Shown here: positions 1 through 7,698 of the stretch, one piece after another
Layout: each line of letters begins with the position of its first letter
Numbering within the stretch: the stretch's first letter is position 1
Assembly: GCA_963843285.1 (NCBI GenBank)
Contig: CAWJJO010000014.1
Span: 119,437-183,436 of the forward strand
Origin: CAZDDB01 sp963843285
Lineage (GTDB): Bacteria > Acidobacteriota > HRBIN11 > JAKEFK01
Length of the DNA stretch: 64,000 nt
Direction of reading: 5' to 3'
The notes under the pieces: model-generated
What the model was told of the DNA's origin: nothing
The model's input: only the letters and a program-made list of their open reading frames with translations
The model's database searches: none
Made by a program: the position numbers and the translations under genes

Positions 1-565
1 CCGAAAAGAGTCCGAAGAGCAGGTATTGTTTTTGCGATGGAGACTTCAGGAGACGGAATCCGCTCTCAACTGCGAGCAGGACAAAGAAGATGGCCGGGAT
101 TTCCGGCCGCAACATGTGACCAAATTCGATATGCTGCGGCGTTCCTGCAAAAACCGCCATTGCAAACAGCGCAGTGCGTTCCGAAAAAAAACGACCCACG
201 CGGTACGTAGCATATACACTGGCCGCCCCAAACGCGGCGCAAACAATCCGTCCCGCAAAAATCAAAGAATCGGCAGGCACCGTAGCAACGTCCCCAAAGC
301 ATCCTGTCGCTTTCCCGATCAGACAAAACAATGCGAGAAAGGGGAGGAAGAAATAGTAAGCCAGTCCCGGCAAATCGAATTGATGAGGGTGCAAATCGCC
401 GCGCTGCAGCATCTGAAGAAGGATCTGCAACGTATCGTTTTCTCCATACAGGGTATGAAGAGGCAGACCTGTAGAAAGATCCTTCAAGCGGACAACCGCT
501 CCAAAGATAAGGATTCCCCAGAAGAGAATTCTGGATTTTAGACTTGAAAGCTCAAAGTTGAACAT
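1..565 (-). CDS. Membrane glycosyltransferase, GT39/PMT-like, N-terminal part
   Basis: Open reading frame running off the left edge of the window. It starts at an ATG at 565 (MFNFELSSLKSRILFW) only 3 bp after the stop of the histidine kinase gene. The protein opens with a hydrophobic segment (ILFWGILIFGAVVRL), then a short polar loop containing GEND and HPHQFD, then further hydrophobic helices (LAYYFFLPFLALFCL). This N-terminal pattern is typical of the ArnT/PMT (family 39) integral-membrane glycosyltransferases, in which an acidic residue in the first loop takes part in catalysis with a lipid-linked sugar donor. Only about 188 residues are visible, so the family call is tentative; another polytopic membrane protein is possible. 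The plus-strand ORF over the same bases is a shadow. Confidence 0.6.
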   Translation of the reverse strand, partial: MFNFELSSLKSRILFWGILIFGAVVRLKDLSTGLPLHTLYGENDTLQILLQMLQRGDLHPHQFDLPGLAYYFFLPFLALFCLIGKATGCFGDVATVPADSLIFAGRIVCAAFGAASVYATYRVGRFFSERTALFAMAVFAGTPQHIEFGHMLRPEIPAIFFVLLAVESGFRLLKSPSQKQYLLFGLFS

Positions 566-568
566 GGA

Positions 569-2206
569 TCACAGCGGAAGAAGGATCTCAAACTTTGTGC
601 CTTTGCCGGGTTCCGATTCCAGAATAATGTTGCCCCCGTGTTCGGTGATGATGCGCTGAACAATCGCCAGACCCAACCCTGTTCCCTTTCCCTTTGTTGT
701 AAAGTACGGCGTAAAGATTTGCCGCTGCACCTGTTCATTCATCCCCTGACCGTTATCCTCTACGCTGAATTGGGCCCATTGCCGGTGCTGGTATTCTCGA
801 ATGCCTGTGAAAACCTTAATCATACCACCGGCGCTCGGATCAACCGTGTCGATCGCATTTTGAAGCAAGTTGTGTAAAACTTCCGAAATTTGTTCCGCAT
901 CGAATGAAACCGGCGGAAGGTTGCCTGGCTCAAACCGGATCTCCACGCTTCCCTGATATAACTGCAAGGATTTTTGGATTATTTCGTTTAAATTGCCTGA
1001 TTTGAAACTTGGCGCCGGAAGACGCGCAAATCTCGCAAATTCGTCCGCCAGATGACGAAGTTTTTCGACTTCTTCGGCGATACTGTTGCTCGATTCCAGG
1101 AAGATCTCCGAAAATTTTTCGGGCGCCTTTTCCATACAAAGCCGGAGATTGGCAATGGACGTCCGAATCGGCGTCAAAGGATTCTTGATCTCATGCGCCA
1201 GATGTCGCGCGATCTCCTGCCAGGCTGCGATGCGTTCCGTTTGCAGCAACTTCCTCTGATTTTCTGTAAGCTGCTCTGCCATTCGGTTGAATGCTTCCAT
1301 CAAAGAGGCAATTTCGCCACTTCCCGTTTCTTCCACTCTTACATCCAGGTCACCTTGAGACATTTGTAGCGCGGCGTCACGCAAATGGGTCAGCGGACGA
1401 CTGATCCAGAGTGAGAGCAAGTATCCGGTGAATAGACAGACTGCAAAGGTTGCCGCCATCAGAGTGATTGCGTTCCGAATCAGATCCCGTTTTTGTTCCA
1501 GTAATTCCCGCTGGGAAACAGAAACTCGGATCAAAACTGCCGGATGTCCGAGGTAATCATCCAGCCGGATGGTCCGGGAAATGGTGGCCGGATCAGATAC
1601 CGTTTGACTGGAAGCATCCAGAGTGTCCGTGCCTTCTATGATTTCAGTTTGAATGCCGGCCAGTTTCAATCGTTCCAGCCGGGCTTTCACAAAATAGCTC
1701 CCGCGAAGAATCAATCCTCGCTGACCGAAACTGACTTTCTTGCGGATCTCCATTCTGGCTGATTCATCCAGCACAATTGCAGGTTGGTCGAACGGGAAAT
1801 CGCTTCGCGGATCCGTCTTCCCGAATTCCTCGGGGTGAAGGCTTTCGCTGAGCACAACACCGTCCGTGGAGATCACTGAGAAAACATCCAGCGTTGTGCG
1901 TTTTCGCAGCTTCTCTGCGAATCGCACTGCTTCTGTATTGAATTTCGGAGGATCGGAAAGAATGGCGGCAAGAACGCTTTCATTTTCGGTGAACAGATTG
2001 GAAGATAACTGATCCATTTCATTCCGGAGATTCTCTTCGAGAAGCGCGATTCTTTGTTGTAGAAACGCAGTGTTTTGACGGATCAACACATCGGCTTGCT
2101 GCGTGTAGTTCCGGTTGAGCTGGCGATATAGATAGAAGGAAAGAACGGCAACAAAAAGTGTAGTAATCAGAAGCAGAAGGAGTGTAATCTTTACGGGTAG
2201 CTTCAT
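569..2206 (-). CDS. NtrY-like sensor histidine kinase
   Basis: 545-residue membrane-bound histidine kinase. Two transmembrane helices (about residues 7-27 and 243-265) flank a periplasmic sensor region. A HAMP linker follows (about 266-315), then the H-box with HLAHEIKNPLTPI (phosphorylated His near 338), and a C-terminal HATPase with the N, G1 and G2 motifs (NLLQNAID, VEDNGQGM, GTGLGLAIV). The H-box variant is typical of NtrY-type kinases that phosphorylate NtrC-type regulators. No response regulator is visible next to it, so the partner is encoded elsewhere or beyond the left edge. The start overlaps the stop of the preceding gene in an ATGA arrangement, implying translational coupling. Confidence 0.9.
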   Translation of the reverse strand: MKLPVKITLLLLLITTLFVAVLSFYLYRQLNRNYTQQADVLIRQNTAFLQQRIALLEENLRNEMDQLSSNLFTENESVLAAILSDPPKFNTEAVRFAEKLRKRTTLDVFSVISTDGVVLSESLHPEEFGKTDPRSDFPFDQPAIVLDESARMEIRKKVSFGQRGLILRGSYFVKARLERLKLAGIQTEIIEGTDTLDASSQTVSDPATISRTIRLDDYLGHPAVLIRVSVSQRELLEQKRDLIRNAITLMAATFAVCLFTGYLLSLWISRPLTHLRDAALQMSQGDLDVRVEETGSGEIASLMEAFNRMAEQLTENQRKLLQTERIAAWQEIARHLAHEIKNPLTPIRTSIANLRLCMEKAPEKFSEIFLESSNSIAEEVEKLRHLADEFARFARLPAPSFKSGNLNEIIQKSLQLYQGSVEIRFEPGNLPPVSFDAEQISEVLHNLLQNAIDTVDPSAGGMIKVFTGIREYQHRQWAQFSVEDNGQGMNEQVQRQIFTPYFTTKGKGTGLGLAIVQRIITEHGGNIILESEPGKGTKFEILLPL

Positions 2207-3489
2207 CGTTCTAGCCAGCAGTTTGCAAAATCCGGTATGCCGTCAGGACGGATCATTAGATCTCGGATCTCTTTGCGCACTGCAATCCGGCTCGAATGAA
2301 CGAGTAGCGGTACTACCGCACCGGATGCTTCCAATTCGGGCAGTGCGTCGTACCATGCCTCTTCAGTCCAACCATCACCAAATTGCTCTCGAAGCCATCG
2401 ATAAAGAAAAAGATCCAGATTGTTTTCGCGAATTGCCTGAAAACGGAAAAGAATCTGAGAAGTTCCGGCCGTCTCTGATTCCGATACGGGTAGTCCAGCA
2501 TCTTTCCATTGGACCAGAAGCCGTTTCACAAGAAGTCCATATGGGTGATCGGGCGAGAGGGAATGGGAGAACATGACCTGCTTCGAAAATAAGGCTCCTT
2601 CGCGGCCGGACGGTCGAGGCAACCGGCTTTCGGCATGACCGTTCAGCCCTGCGCTGATTAGCTCTTCCACATTTGTAGCTGAGACAATCGCGGATACTTG
2701 ATCGCGGCTCAGATTCATCGTCTTCAAATAGAGAAAGAACTTCGGCCCGCTGACAACCTGGATGTCCGGATCCTTGCTGATCTGGTCAAATCGAGCTTCC
2801 GGAATCGGACAAATATCCACGTCGTTCAGTTTGAACGACAGATAAGGATTCACGGGATCGACTTCCACAGGCGTGATCGAATCGAGGAATGGACGTCCTG
2901 ACGGGCACAGCGTATTCGCTTCATATCCAAACTGCGTCTTTCGAAAAGGCATCAGCGAGCTGGAAAGCGAAGGAATCAGGCACGATGAAGTGAGGATCGT
3001 TTGCAGACTCTCTTCCTCCGAGCTTTGGATCAGTAACTTTCCGTCTTTGAATGAAATCGACGTCGGGTGCTCGTGAGTAAAATAGGGATAATCGAGAATC
3101 CAGTGACACGGATGAGACGATTCCTGTAGAGCTTCCACCTGTTTGCTGATTTCATTCAAGGTGGCGCCATTGAGTGTGCGCAGATCGATGGTCAGAGATG
3201 TTTCATCCAGTTGATATGGAAAGGGCGTCAGCGGTCGAAGAGAATTGTCTGAAACTTCAAAGAGCTGCTGTGTCTCGATGGACTGAAGCAACTCCTCCGG
3301 TACGCGCAAGGTCCCGCCGTACTCTTGCTTCAATACTGCAACAGCCGTAGCAGAGATTAAGAAGAATGCTAGCGCACTGGAACAGAGTATTGTGTAGCCC
3401 GGCCTCCCCCTTAATAAGGGGGAGGTGTCCCTTGACGAATCCCCATTGCAATTCATTAGAGCCGGCAGGAACCGTTTCCTAAAAAACAT
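2203..3489 (-). CDS. Degenerate family-5 solute-binding-like protein
   Basis: Probable membrane-anchored or secreted protein. The chosen ATG at 3489 overlaps the end of the upstream lipoprotein gene by 11 bp; the longer ORF would overlap it by more than 130 bp. After a hydrophobic segment (ILCSSALAFFLISATAVAVL) comes EYGGTLRV, which resembles the opening of SBP_bac_5 peptide-binding proteins. Later segments resemble that family's pattern of paired peptide-contact and helix regions (NLSRDQVSAIVSATNVEELISAG looks like the vRqAlnyAiDreelI motif). Many usual conserved residues are missing, so the homology is weak. Overlap with the NtrY-like kinase start suggests joint production and perhaps a sensory role. 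A short palindromic repeat encodes part of the N-terminal region, so the true start may lie further downstream. Confidence 0.55.
   Translation of the reverse strand: MFFRKRFLPALMNCNGDSSRDTSPLLRGRPGYTILCSSALAFFLISATAVAVLKQEYGGTLRVPEELLQSIETQQLFEVSDNSLRPLTPFPYQLDETSLTIDLRTLNGATLNEISKQVEALQESSHPCHWILDYPYFTHEHPTSISFKDGKLLIQSSEEESLQTILTSSCLIPSLSSSLMPFRKTQFGYEANTLCPSGRPFLDSITPVEVDPVNPYLSFKLNDVDICPIPEARFDQISKDPDIQVVSGPKFFLYLKTMNLSRDQVSAIVSATNVEELISAGLNGHAESRLPRPSGREGALFSKQVMFSHSLSPDHPYGLLVKRLLVQWKDAGLPVSESETAGTSQILFRFQAIRENNLDLFLYRWLREQFGDGWTEEAWYDALPELEASGAVVPLLVHSSRIAVRKEIRDLMIRPDGIPDFANCWLER
3403..3425. repeat. Palindromic repeat inside a gene start
   Basis: Perfect inverted repeat CCTCCCCCTT/AAGGGGGAGG around a short centre. 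It lies within the apparent N-terminal coding region of the solute-binding-like gene and is read there as TSPLLRGRPG. Confidence 0.7.
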
Positions 3490-4366
3490 CCATCGCTTCA
3501 ATGGTGATCCCCTTTGAGCCCTTCCATGTGACCAACAATTCCTGGATGCCATCCTGATTGAGGTCTGAAACCGCGAGATCCACGATAGGCCCTTGAGACG
3601 GACGCGTGGATTCAAGCATTACGGAGTCATCGCGGACACGAAATTTCATTACGGCATCCGGCTCATCAGAGTGGACCGGTGAGGACGTGTACAGGACTGG
3701 AAATGCGCTGCAGAGCGTCGCACCGCACCGGATCGTCGCCGCCACAAGTTTTCCACCGCGGGCAATCTGAATCGAGTAAGCCGTATCAATCACAGCGAGA
3801 CCGTTTTCCGCGAGCGTTTCAAAATCAAAAAATCGGCCGTCCTGAAGCGTGTACCAATTGAATCCCGGCTCCGGAACCGGAAGCCAGTCCGGCTTTTCCA
3901 CATATGTTCCCGGTGGCGAATCAAAGTCCTCGGTAAAATAGAGTGGGCTTGTGAGATCCTGATTCAAGATCAGATAGCCTTTTGCGAACTTCAAAATCTT
4001 GCCGGAAGGGGCGCGCGATCGAATGGATTGAAAGAATCTTTGCGGAAATAAAATTTCTTTTTTCTCACCGCTTTGCCACTGGAGCACGGCTATCCGATTT
4101 TTGAACAGCAAAATCAATCGACAGTTCTGCTGTTGACATGCCGGGAAGACATCGAGTGGCGCTTCCTCCAACTCCGCCAGGATCGAGGGTACCTTCGGAT
4201 GTTCCGGAGGAACGGTTTTCCCTGGTTCCTGCGGAAGCGTCGGAAGAGGCGGCTGAGGCGACGGTGATTCGGTTTTCGGCGCCTCGGGAGCCGGCTGCTC
4301 CGGCAGCTTTTTTTTGCATCCCCCGGCGAAAGCAACCAGACAGAGTATGATTGCTAAAATTTTCAT
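3479..4366 (-). CDS. FG-GAP/VCBS-like lipoprotein
   Basis: 295-residue predicted lipoprotein. The signal peptide MKILAIILCLVAFAGGC ends in a lipobox with Cys at residue 17, followed by lysines and a Pro/Glu-rich linker (about residues 22-65) that would hold the domain away from the membrane. Near the C terminus, AVSDLNQDGIQELLVTW matches an FG-GAP/VCBS calcium-binding loop (DxNxDGxxE), common in beta-propeller-like surface proteins. It is the first gene of a leftward set with the solute-binding-like protein, the NtrY-like kinase and the glycosyltransferase. Function is unknown; presentation on the outer membrane or periplasmic face is inferred from the signal. Confidence 0.7.
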   Translation of the reverse strand: MKILAIILCLVAFAGGCKKKLPEQPAPEAPKTESPSPQPPLPTLPQEPGKTVPPEHPKVPSILAELEEAPLDVFPACQQQNCRLILLFKNRIAVLQWQSGEKKEILFPQRFFQSIRSRAPSGKILKFAKGYLILNQDLTSPLYFTEDFDSPPGTYVEKPDWLPVPEPGFNWYTLQDGRFFDFETLAENGLAVIDTAYSIQIARGGKLVAATIRCGATLCSAFPVLYTSSPVHSDEPDAVMKFRVRDDSVMLESTRPSQGPIVDLAVSDLNQDGIQELLVTWKGSKGITIEAMDVF

Positions 4367-4410
4367 CGCATTATAATACTACGTGGGACTGGACCGCCGG
4401 CGCTATAGAG

Positions 4411-4499
4411 CGCAGGCTTCCAGCCTGCATTATGGAGTCTGCGGGCCTCCGTGCCCGCAGTATGTGTTAGTACGCATTCGGCGGGCAGGGACGCCCGCC
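4411..4499. repeat. Cluster of three intergenic palindromes
   Basis: Between the divergent lipoprotein and thrC genes lie three short inverted repeats: GCAGGCTTCCAGCCTGC at 4412-4428, a GCGGGC/GCCCGC stem at 4441-4458 and a GGCGGGC/GCCCGCC stem at 4480-4499. Similar units recur at 5863, 6661 and 52.9 kb, so this is a dispersed repeat family. Confidence 0.75.
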
Positions 4500-4525
4500 G
4501 TCTCCTGATGTGTTGAGAATTTTCT

Positions 4526-5812
4526 ATGCGTTACTACAGCACAAATCAAAAAGCTCCTCCGGTGTCATTCCGGCATGCTGTCCTGAAGGGTCTTGCGGAA
4601 GATGGTGGGCTATACATGCCGGAACGATTTCCTGCGTTGAACTTTCCTGCAGGCACGCCGTTTCCCGTAATTTGCTTTAAGGTTGCAAAGTCCTTTGTCG
4701 AACAGGAAATTCCATCCGGAGTTCTACAGGAGATGATTGAACAGGCCATCAATTTCGATGCTCCTCTCCGGAAATTGTCAGAGGAAATCTACGTACTGGA
4801 GTTGTTTCACGGCCCTACTCTCGCGTTCAAAGATTTCGGCGCGCGGGTGATGTCGCGTTTGATGTCTTACTTCGTCCGCGGGCTGAACAGAGAAGTAACT
4901 GTACTTGTTGCTACTTCGGGCGACACGGGAAGCGCTGTTGCAAACGGCTTCTTGCGTGTTGAAGGAATCCGGGTAGTTCTTCTTTATCCAGCGGGAAAAG
5001 TGAGTCCCATTCAAGAAAAACAGTTGACCACGCTTGGGGAAAACATCGTAGCACTGGAAATCCGCGGCACGTTTGATGACTGTCAGGCGCTGGTGAAGCA
5101 GGCGTTTCGGGACCTGGAGCTTCATCGAAGCGTTCAACTTACATCGGCAAATTCGATCAGCATCGCCAGGTTGATTCCCCAGTGTTTTTACTACTGGCAC
5201 GCGATGTGTCAGCTGGATACGCAGGCCAGCCCCGCGCTGATTTCCGTTCCCAGTGGAAACTTCGGTAATCTGACGGCGGGATTGATGGCAAAAAGCATGG
5301 GGCTCCCCGTGACAAGTTTTGTTGCAGCATGCAACAGCAACAGCGTGTTTCCTCAATATCTGGCATCTGGAAAATTTGAGCCGCGCCCATCGGTTCAAAC
5401 AATCTCAAATGCAATGGATGTCGGGAATCCGAGTAATTTTGACCGAATTCTGGCTCTGTATGATCAGGATGTGCAGCGAATTCGTGCCGATATCTATGCA
5501 TCGAGTTTCTCAGATGCGGAGACACGTTCCGCGATTCGTGAGATATTCGATCGTTATGGCTACGTTTCCGATCCGCATGGGGCGGTCGGATACTTAGGTG
5601 TGAAACGATTTCTTGAAAAGTGTTCCCCGGGAACACGCGGCATCTTCTTGGAAACCGCCCATCCTGGAAAATTTGCGGACATCGTCGAAGAAGTGCTCGG
5701 AAGACCGGTTGAAATTCCGGATCGTCTCAAAGAATGTATGAACAAGGAAAAGAAAGCCGTAACGCTATCCAACCGCTATGACGAATTCAGGGAGTTCCTG
5801 CTACGTTCGTAG
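4526..5812 (+). CDS. thrC: Threonine synthase
   Basis: 428-residue pyridoxal-phosphate enzyme converting O-phosphohomoserine to threonine, the last step of threonine biosynthesis, in the cytoplasm. The N-terminal MRYYSTN and GLAEDGGLYMP segments are typical of the family. The PLP lysine is in TLAFKDFGAR (Lys about 102), and the phosphate-binding region is VATSGDTGSAVANGF. The length matches the class that starts with a short N-terminal domain. The gene stands alone between two palindromic repeat clusters, with genes on either side on the other strand, so it probably has its own promoter. Confidence 0.95.
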   Translation: MRYYSTNQKAPPVSFRHAVLKGLAEDGGLYMPERFPALNFPAGTPFPVICFKVAKSFVEQEIPSGVLQEMIEQAINFDAPLRKLSEEIYVLELFHGPTLAFKDFGARVMSRLMSYFVRGLNREVTVLVATSGDTGSAVANGFLRVEGIRVVLLYPAGKVSPIQEKQLTTLGENIVALEIRGTFDDCQALVKQAFRDLELHRSVQLTSANSISIARLIPQCFYYWHAMCQLDTQASPALISVPSGNFGNLTAGLMAKSMGLPVTSFVAACNSNSVFPQYLASGKFEPRPSVQTISNAMDVGNPSNFDRILALYDQDVQRIRADIYASSFSDAETRSAIREIFDRYGYVSDPHGAVGYLGVKRFLEKCSPGTRGIFLETAHPGKFADIVEEVLGRPVEIPDRLKECMNKEKKAVTLSNRYDEFREFLLRS

Positions 5813-5885
5813 TAGCGATTTGAATCGCTACTTTAGCAGTCAAGATGCCTGCGATCCATAATGCAGGCTGGAAACCTGCGCTCCA
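5808..5885. repeat. Intergenic palindromes after thrC
   Basis: Two inverted repeats follow thrC. A GTAGTAGCGATT-type hairpin lies at 5809-5831, with an equivalent after the giant kinase gene at 61.5 kb. A GCAGGCTGGAAACCTGC unit at 5863-5879 is the inverse counterpart of the unit at 4412. They lie between the convergent thrC and the next gene and could help end transcription. Confidence 0.7.
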
Positions 5886-5906
5886 AGGAACAAGGTCATC
5901 GCGCAG

Positions 5907-6539
5907 TTAGAAGAACTTGGAAATCAATAGCGTGATCAGAGATCCGACAATAGCCGCGATGGTTGCCAGAATGATTTCATCCTTCCTTGCCTCCCAGAAG
6001 CGAGGAGGTGTTCGTCTTGGTGAAATGTAGATGGTCGGATAAACCGTATGTGATCTGACAATTGCCCACCAGGACCACATAAGCCCAACCAGGAAGGTTG
6101 TTAGACCGATCGTGATCTTTCTGACGTCATGATCTGCAAGACCGGGAATCAGATACCAGGCGGAGAATCCGACGCACACGCCGGCCAACACACCGCTTTG
6201 CAGAAACTTTGTGAGGTTTCGTTTTCTGTGCAGAAGAACATTCTTGATTTTTCCGATGGTTCCTCGTTGCACCGCAGTATCGTCATCGCATTGCAATGTG
6301 GCCAGATACGGTTCCAGTTTCAATGAAATATTCGGTTCCGTGATCTCCATAGAAAGGTAATGTGTTTTTTCAAGGCCGGACTCTTTCAATTCTTCCAGGT
6401 TCTCGAACGCGTAATCGGCGGTCGATATTCTGACATCGGGATTCACTTCCGAAAAAATCTGATAGATGCTGTCGACATCTTCGATGTACAGAATGAGAGG
6501 TGGAAGCCGTTCGCTGAGTGCCTTTTTTAGTTTGAGCAT
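5907..6539 (-). CDS. Hypothetical protein with C-terminal membrane helices
   Basis: 210-residue protein that I do not recognise. The first ~110 residues are soluble and mixed charge (IEDVDSIYQIFSEVNPDVRISTADYAFENLEEL). They are followed by hydrophobic segments at roughly 113-133, 139-162 and 187-208 separated by basic loops. The order suggests a cytoplasmic N-terminal domain anchored by three helices. It is a single gene bounded by palindromic repeats on both sides. No catalytic motif is apparent. Confidence 0.6.
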   Translation of the reverse strand: MLKLKKALSERLPPLILYIEDVDSIYQIFSEVNPDVRISTADYAFENLEELKESGLEKTHYLSMEITEPNISLKLEPYLATLQCDDDTAVQRGTIGKIKNVLLHRKRNLTKFLQSGVLAGVCVGFSAWYLIPGLADHDVRKITIGLTTFLVGLMWSWWAIVRSHTVYPTIYISPRRTPPRFWEARKDEIILATIAAIVGSLITLLISKFF

Positions 6540-6660
6540 GTTTGCCTGCCTGTGCCGCCGTTTTTTGCTTCTCGCCCGGCACAGGCTCCATGATAACTGA
6601 TTTTATGATGACTCGTTAGAGCTACGTATCCTACGAATCACTATTACCCAGGCGATTGGG

Positions 6661-6676
6661 CCGGCGGGGACGCCGG
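6661..6676. repeat. Short GC-rich palindrome
   Basis: CCGGCG/CGCCGG inverted repeat in the gap between two leftward genes. It resembles the palindromes at 4.4 and 5.8 kb. Confidence 0.6.
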
Positions 6677-6719
6677 CGTTAAACCGTTTGCTGGAAATGA
6701 AGCACTACATAACCATGTG

Positions 6720-7643
6720 TTACAGTCCACTGGTCCGGCCGGGTGAATCAGGAGGTTTTTTCCGCTTTCGTTTTGCCTTACGCTTCCACCAGGTTGCCGA
6801 TTCTTTTCTTTGTTTTGTTCGTGTCATCTTTGCGAAATGACGAACCGCCTGTTCGGGTGCAACTTCACGGGCTGTGAAACGCCCTCGCAGGTAGTGCAGA
6901 TGATCCATGGTAAATAGATAGAGATCCGTTTCCGTATGGCCGGGGAAATCATCGAGGACACGGTGTTTGCGTATGATCTGAATCATCGGTAGATAGACTC
7001 TGTCCTGCCAGGACTTCACTGCATCTTCCCAGGAAACGGGAGCGCCTGTCTCGATTCCGCGATAGTAACGATGGACGCTGATGTGATCCAGCAACTGCTC
7101 GTATCCCTTTGGGGAGGTGACTATGAAGTCGGTGGGAGTCTCCTGTTGCAGTCCGGTTGTTTCCAGGAAGTCTACGAGCCCGGTTTTCAAAATGACTTCT
7201 TCGATCGAAGTTTCCGGTGTAAGCAGGATCGGAGATCGAAATTCTTTCACGTGACCTTCGATCGTTTTCGCGCCCACTGATTTTGCAACCGAAACGCGAT
7301 GATGGCCGTCTACAACGAAATAGACATCGTTCACGTAGTAGAGCTCAACCGCGGGAAAGCCTTTCGAACCCAATGCAAGCTCCTGAACTTCTTCCCAGCG
7401 TTTCCTCAGGGATTCGCCCCTTGGCAAGAACGCGCGATTGAACTCGTGCTCTCTTCCCAGGGAACCCACAATCCGGTCCAGTGGAACTTCTTGAACTCCC
7501 CGATCCACGATCTGTTTCAAGCGAAGCCGTTCGCGCACTGCATCAAACGGTAACAAGTCCACCGGCTGTCCTTTCAAGAATCCAATCAGATCTTCCAGAA
7601 AGGCAGCCCGTTTTGCTTCGTCGAAAGATTCGATCTCGCTCAT
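6720..7643 (-). CDS. ParB/sulfiredoxin-fold domain protein
   Basis: 307-residue protein. The central segment VYFVVDGHHRVSVAKSVGAKTIEGHV is the hallmark of the ParB/Srx nucleotide-binding fold (the GxxR-like GHHR motif). Preceding residues VPLDRIVGS resemble the ParB Box I start. The helix-turn-helix DNA-binding region of true ParB partition proteins is not evident, and the C terminus is very basic (KRKAKRKRKKP). No parA is nearby, so chromosome partitioning is unlikely; a stand-alone nucleotide-binding or regulatory protein fits better. It is divergent from the amylase gene starting at 7699, sharing a 55-bp intergenic region. Confidence 0.65.
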   Translation of the reverse strand: MSEIESFDEAKRAAFLEDLIGFLKGQPVDLLPFDAVRERLRLKQIVDRGVQEVPLDRIVGSLGREHEFNRAFLPRGESLRKRWEEVQELALGSKGFPAVELYYVNDVYFVVDGHHRVSVAKSVGAKTIEGHVKEFRSPILLTPETSIEEVILKTGLVDFLETTGLQQETPTDFIVTSPKGYEQLLDHISVHRYYRGIETGAPVSWEDAVKSWQDRVYLPMIQIIRKHRVLDDFPGHTETDLYLFTMDHLHYLRGRFTAREVAPEQAVRHFAKMTRTKQRKESATWWKRKAKRKRKKPPDSPGRTSGL

Positions 7644-7684
7644 GAGGTTTCTGCAAAGTTGCTTCGCGCCGTGATCTGCCTATA

Positions 7685-7690
7685 TATAAT
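7685..7690 (+). promoter_or_regulatory. Candidate -10 box for the amylase gene, possibly leaderless
   Basis: A perfect TATAAT lies 8 bp before the ATG at 7699, with only a weak -35 match upstream. If used, transcription would begin at or within a few bases of the start codon, giving a leaderless mRNA; no Shine-Dalgarno sequence is visible. Low confidence without transcript mapping. Confidence 0.4.
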
Positions 7691-7698
7691 AGGTCAAC

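Noticed and set aside
26..541. 171-codon plus-strand ORF at the left edge
   Set aside because: The opposite strand holds a credible membrane glycosyltransferase frame that starts 3 bp after the kinase gene; the plus-strand product is basic and low in structure.
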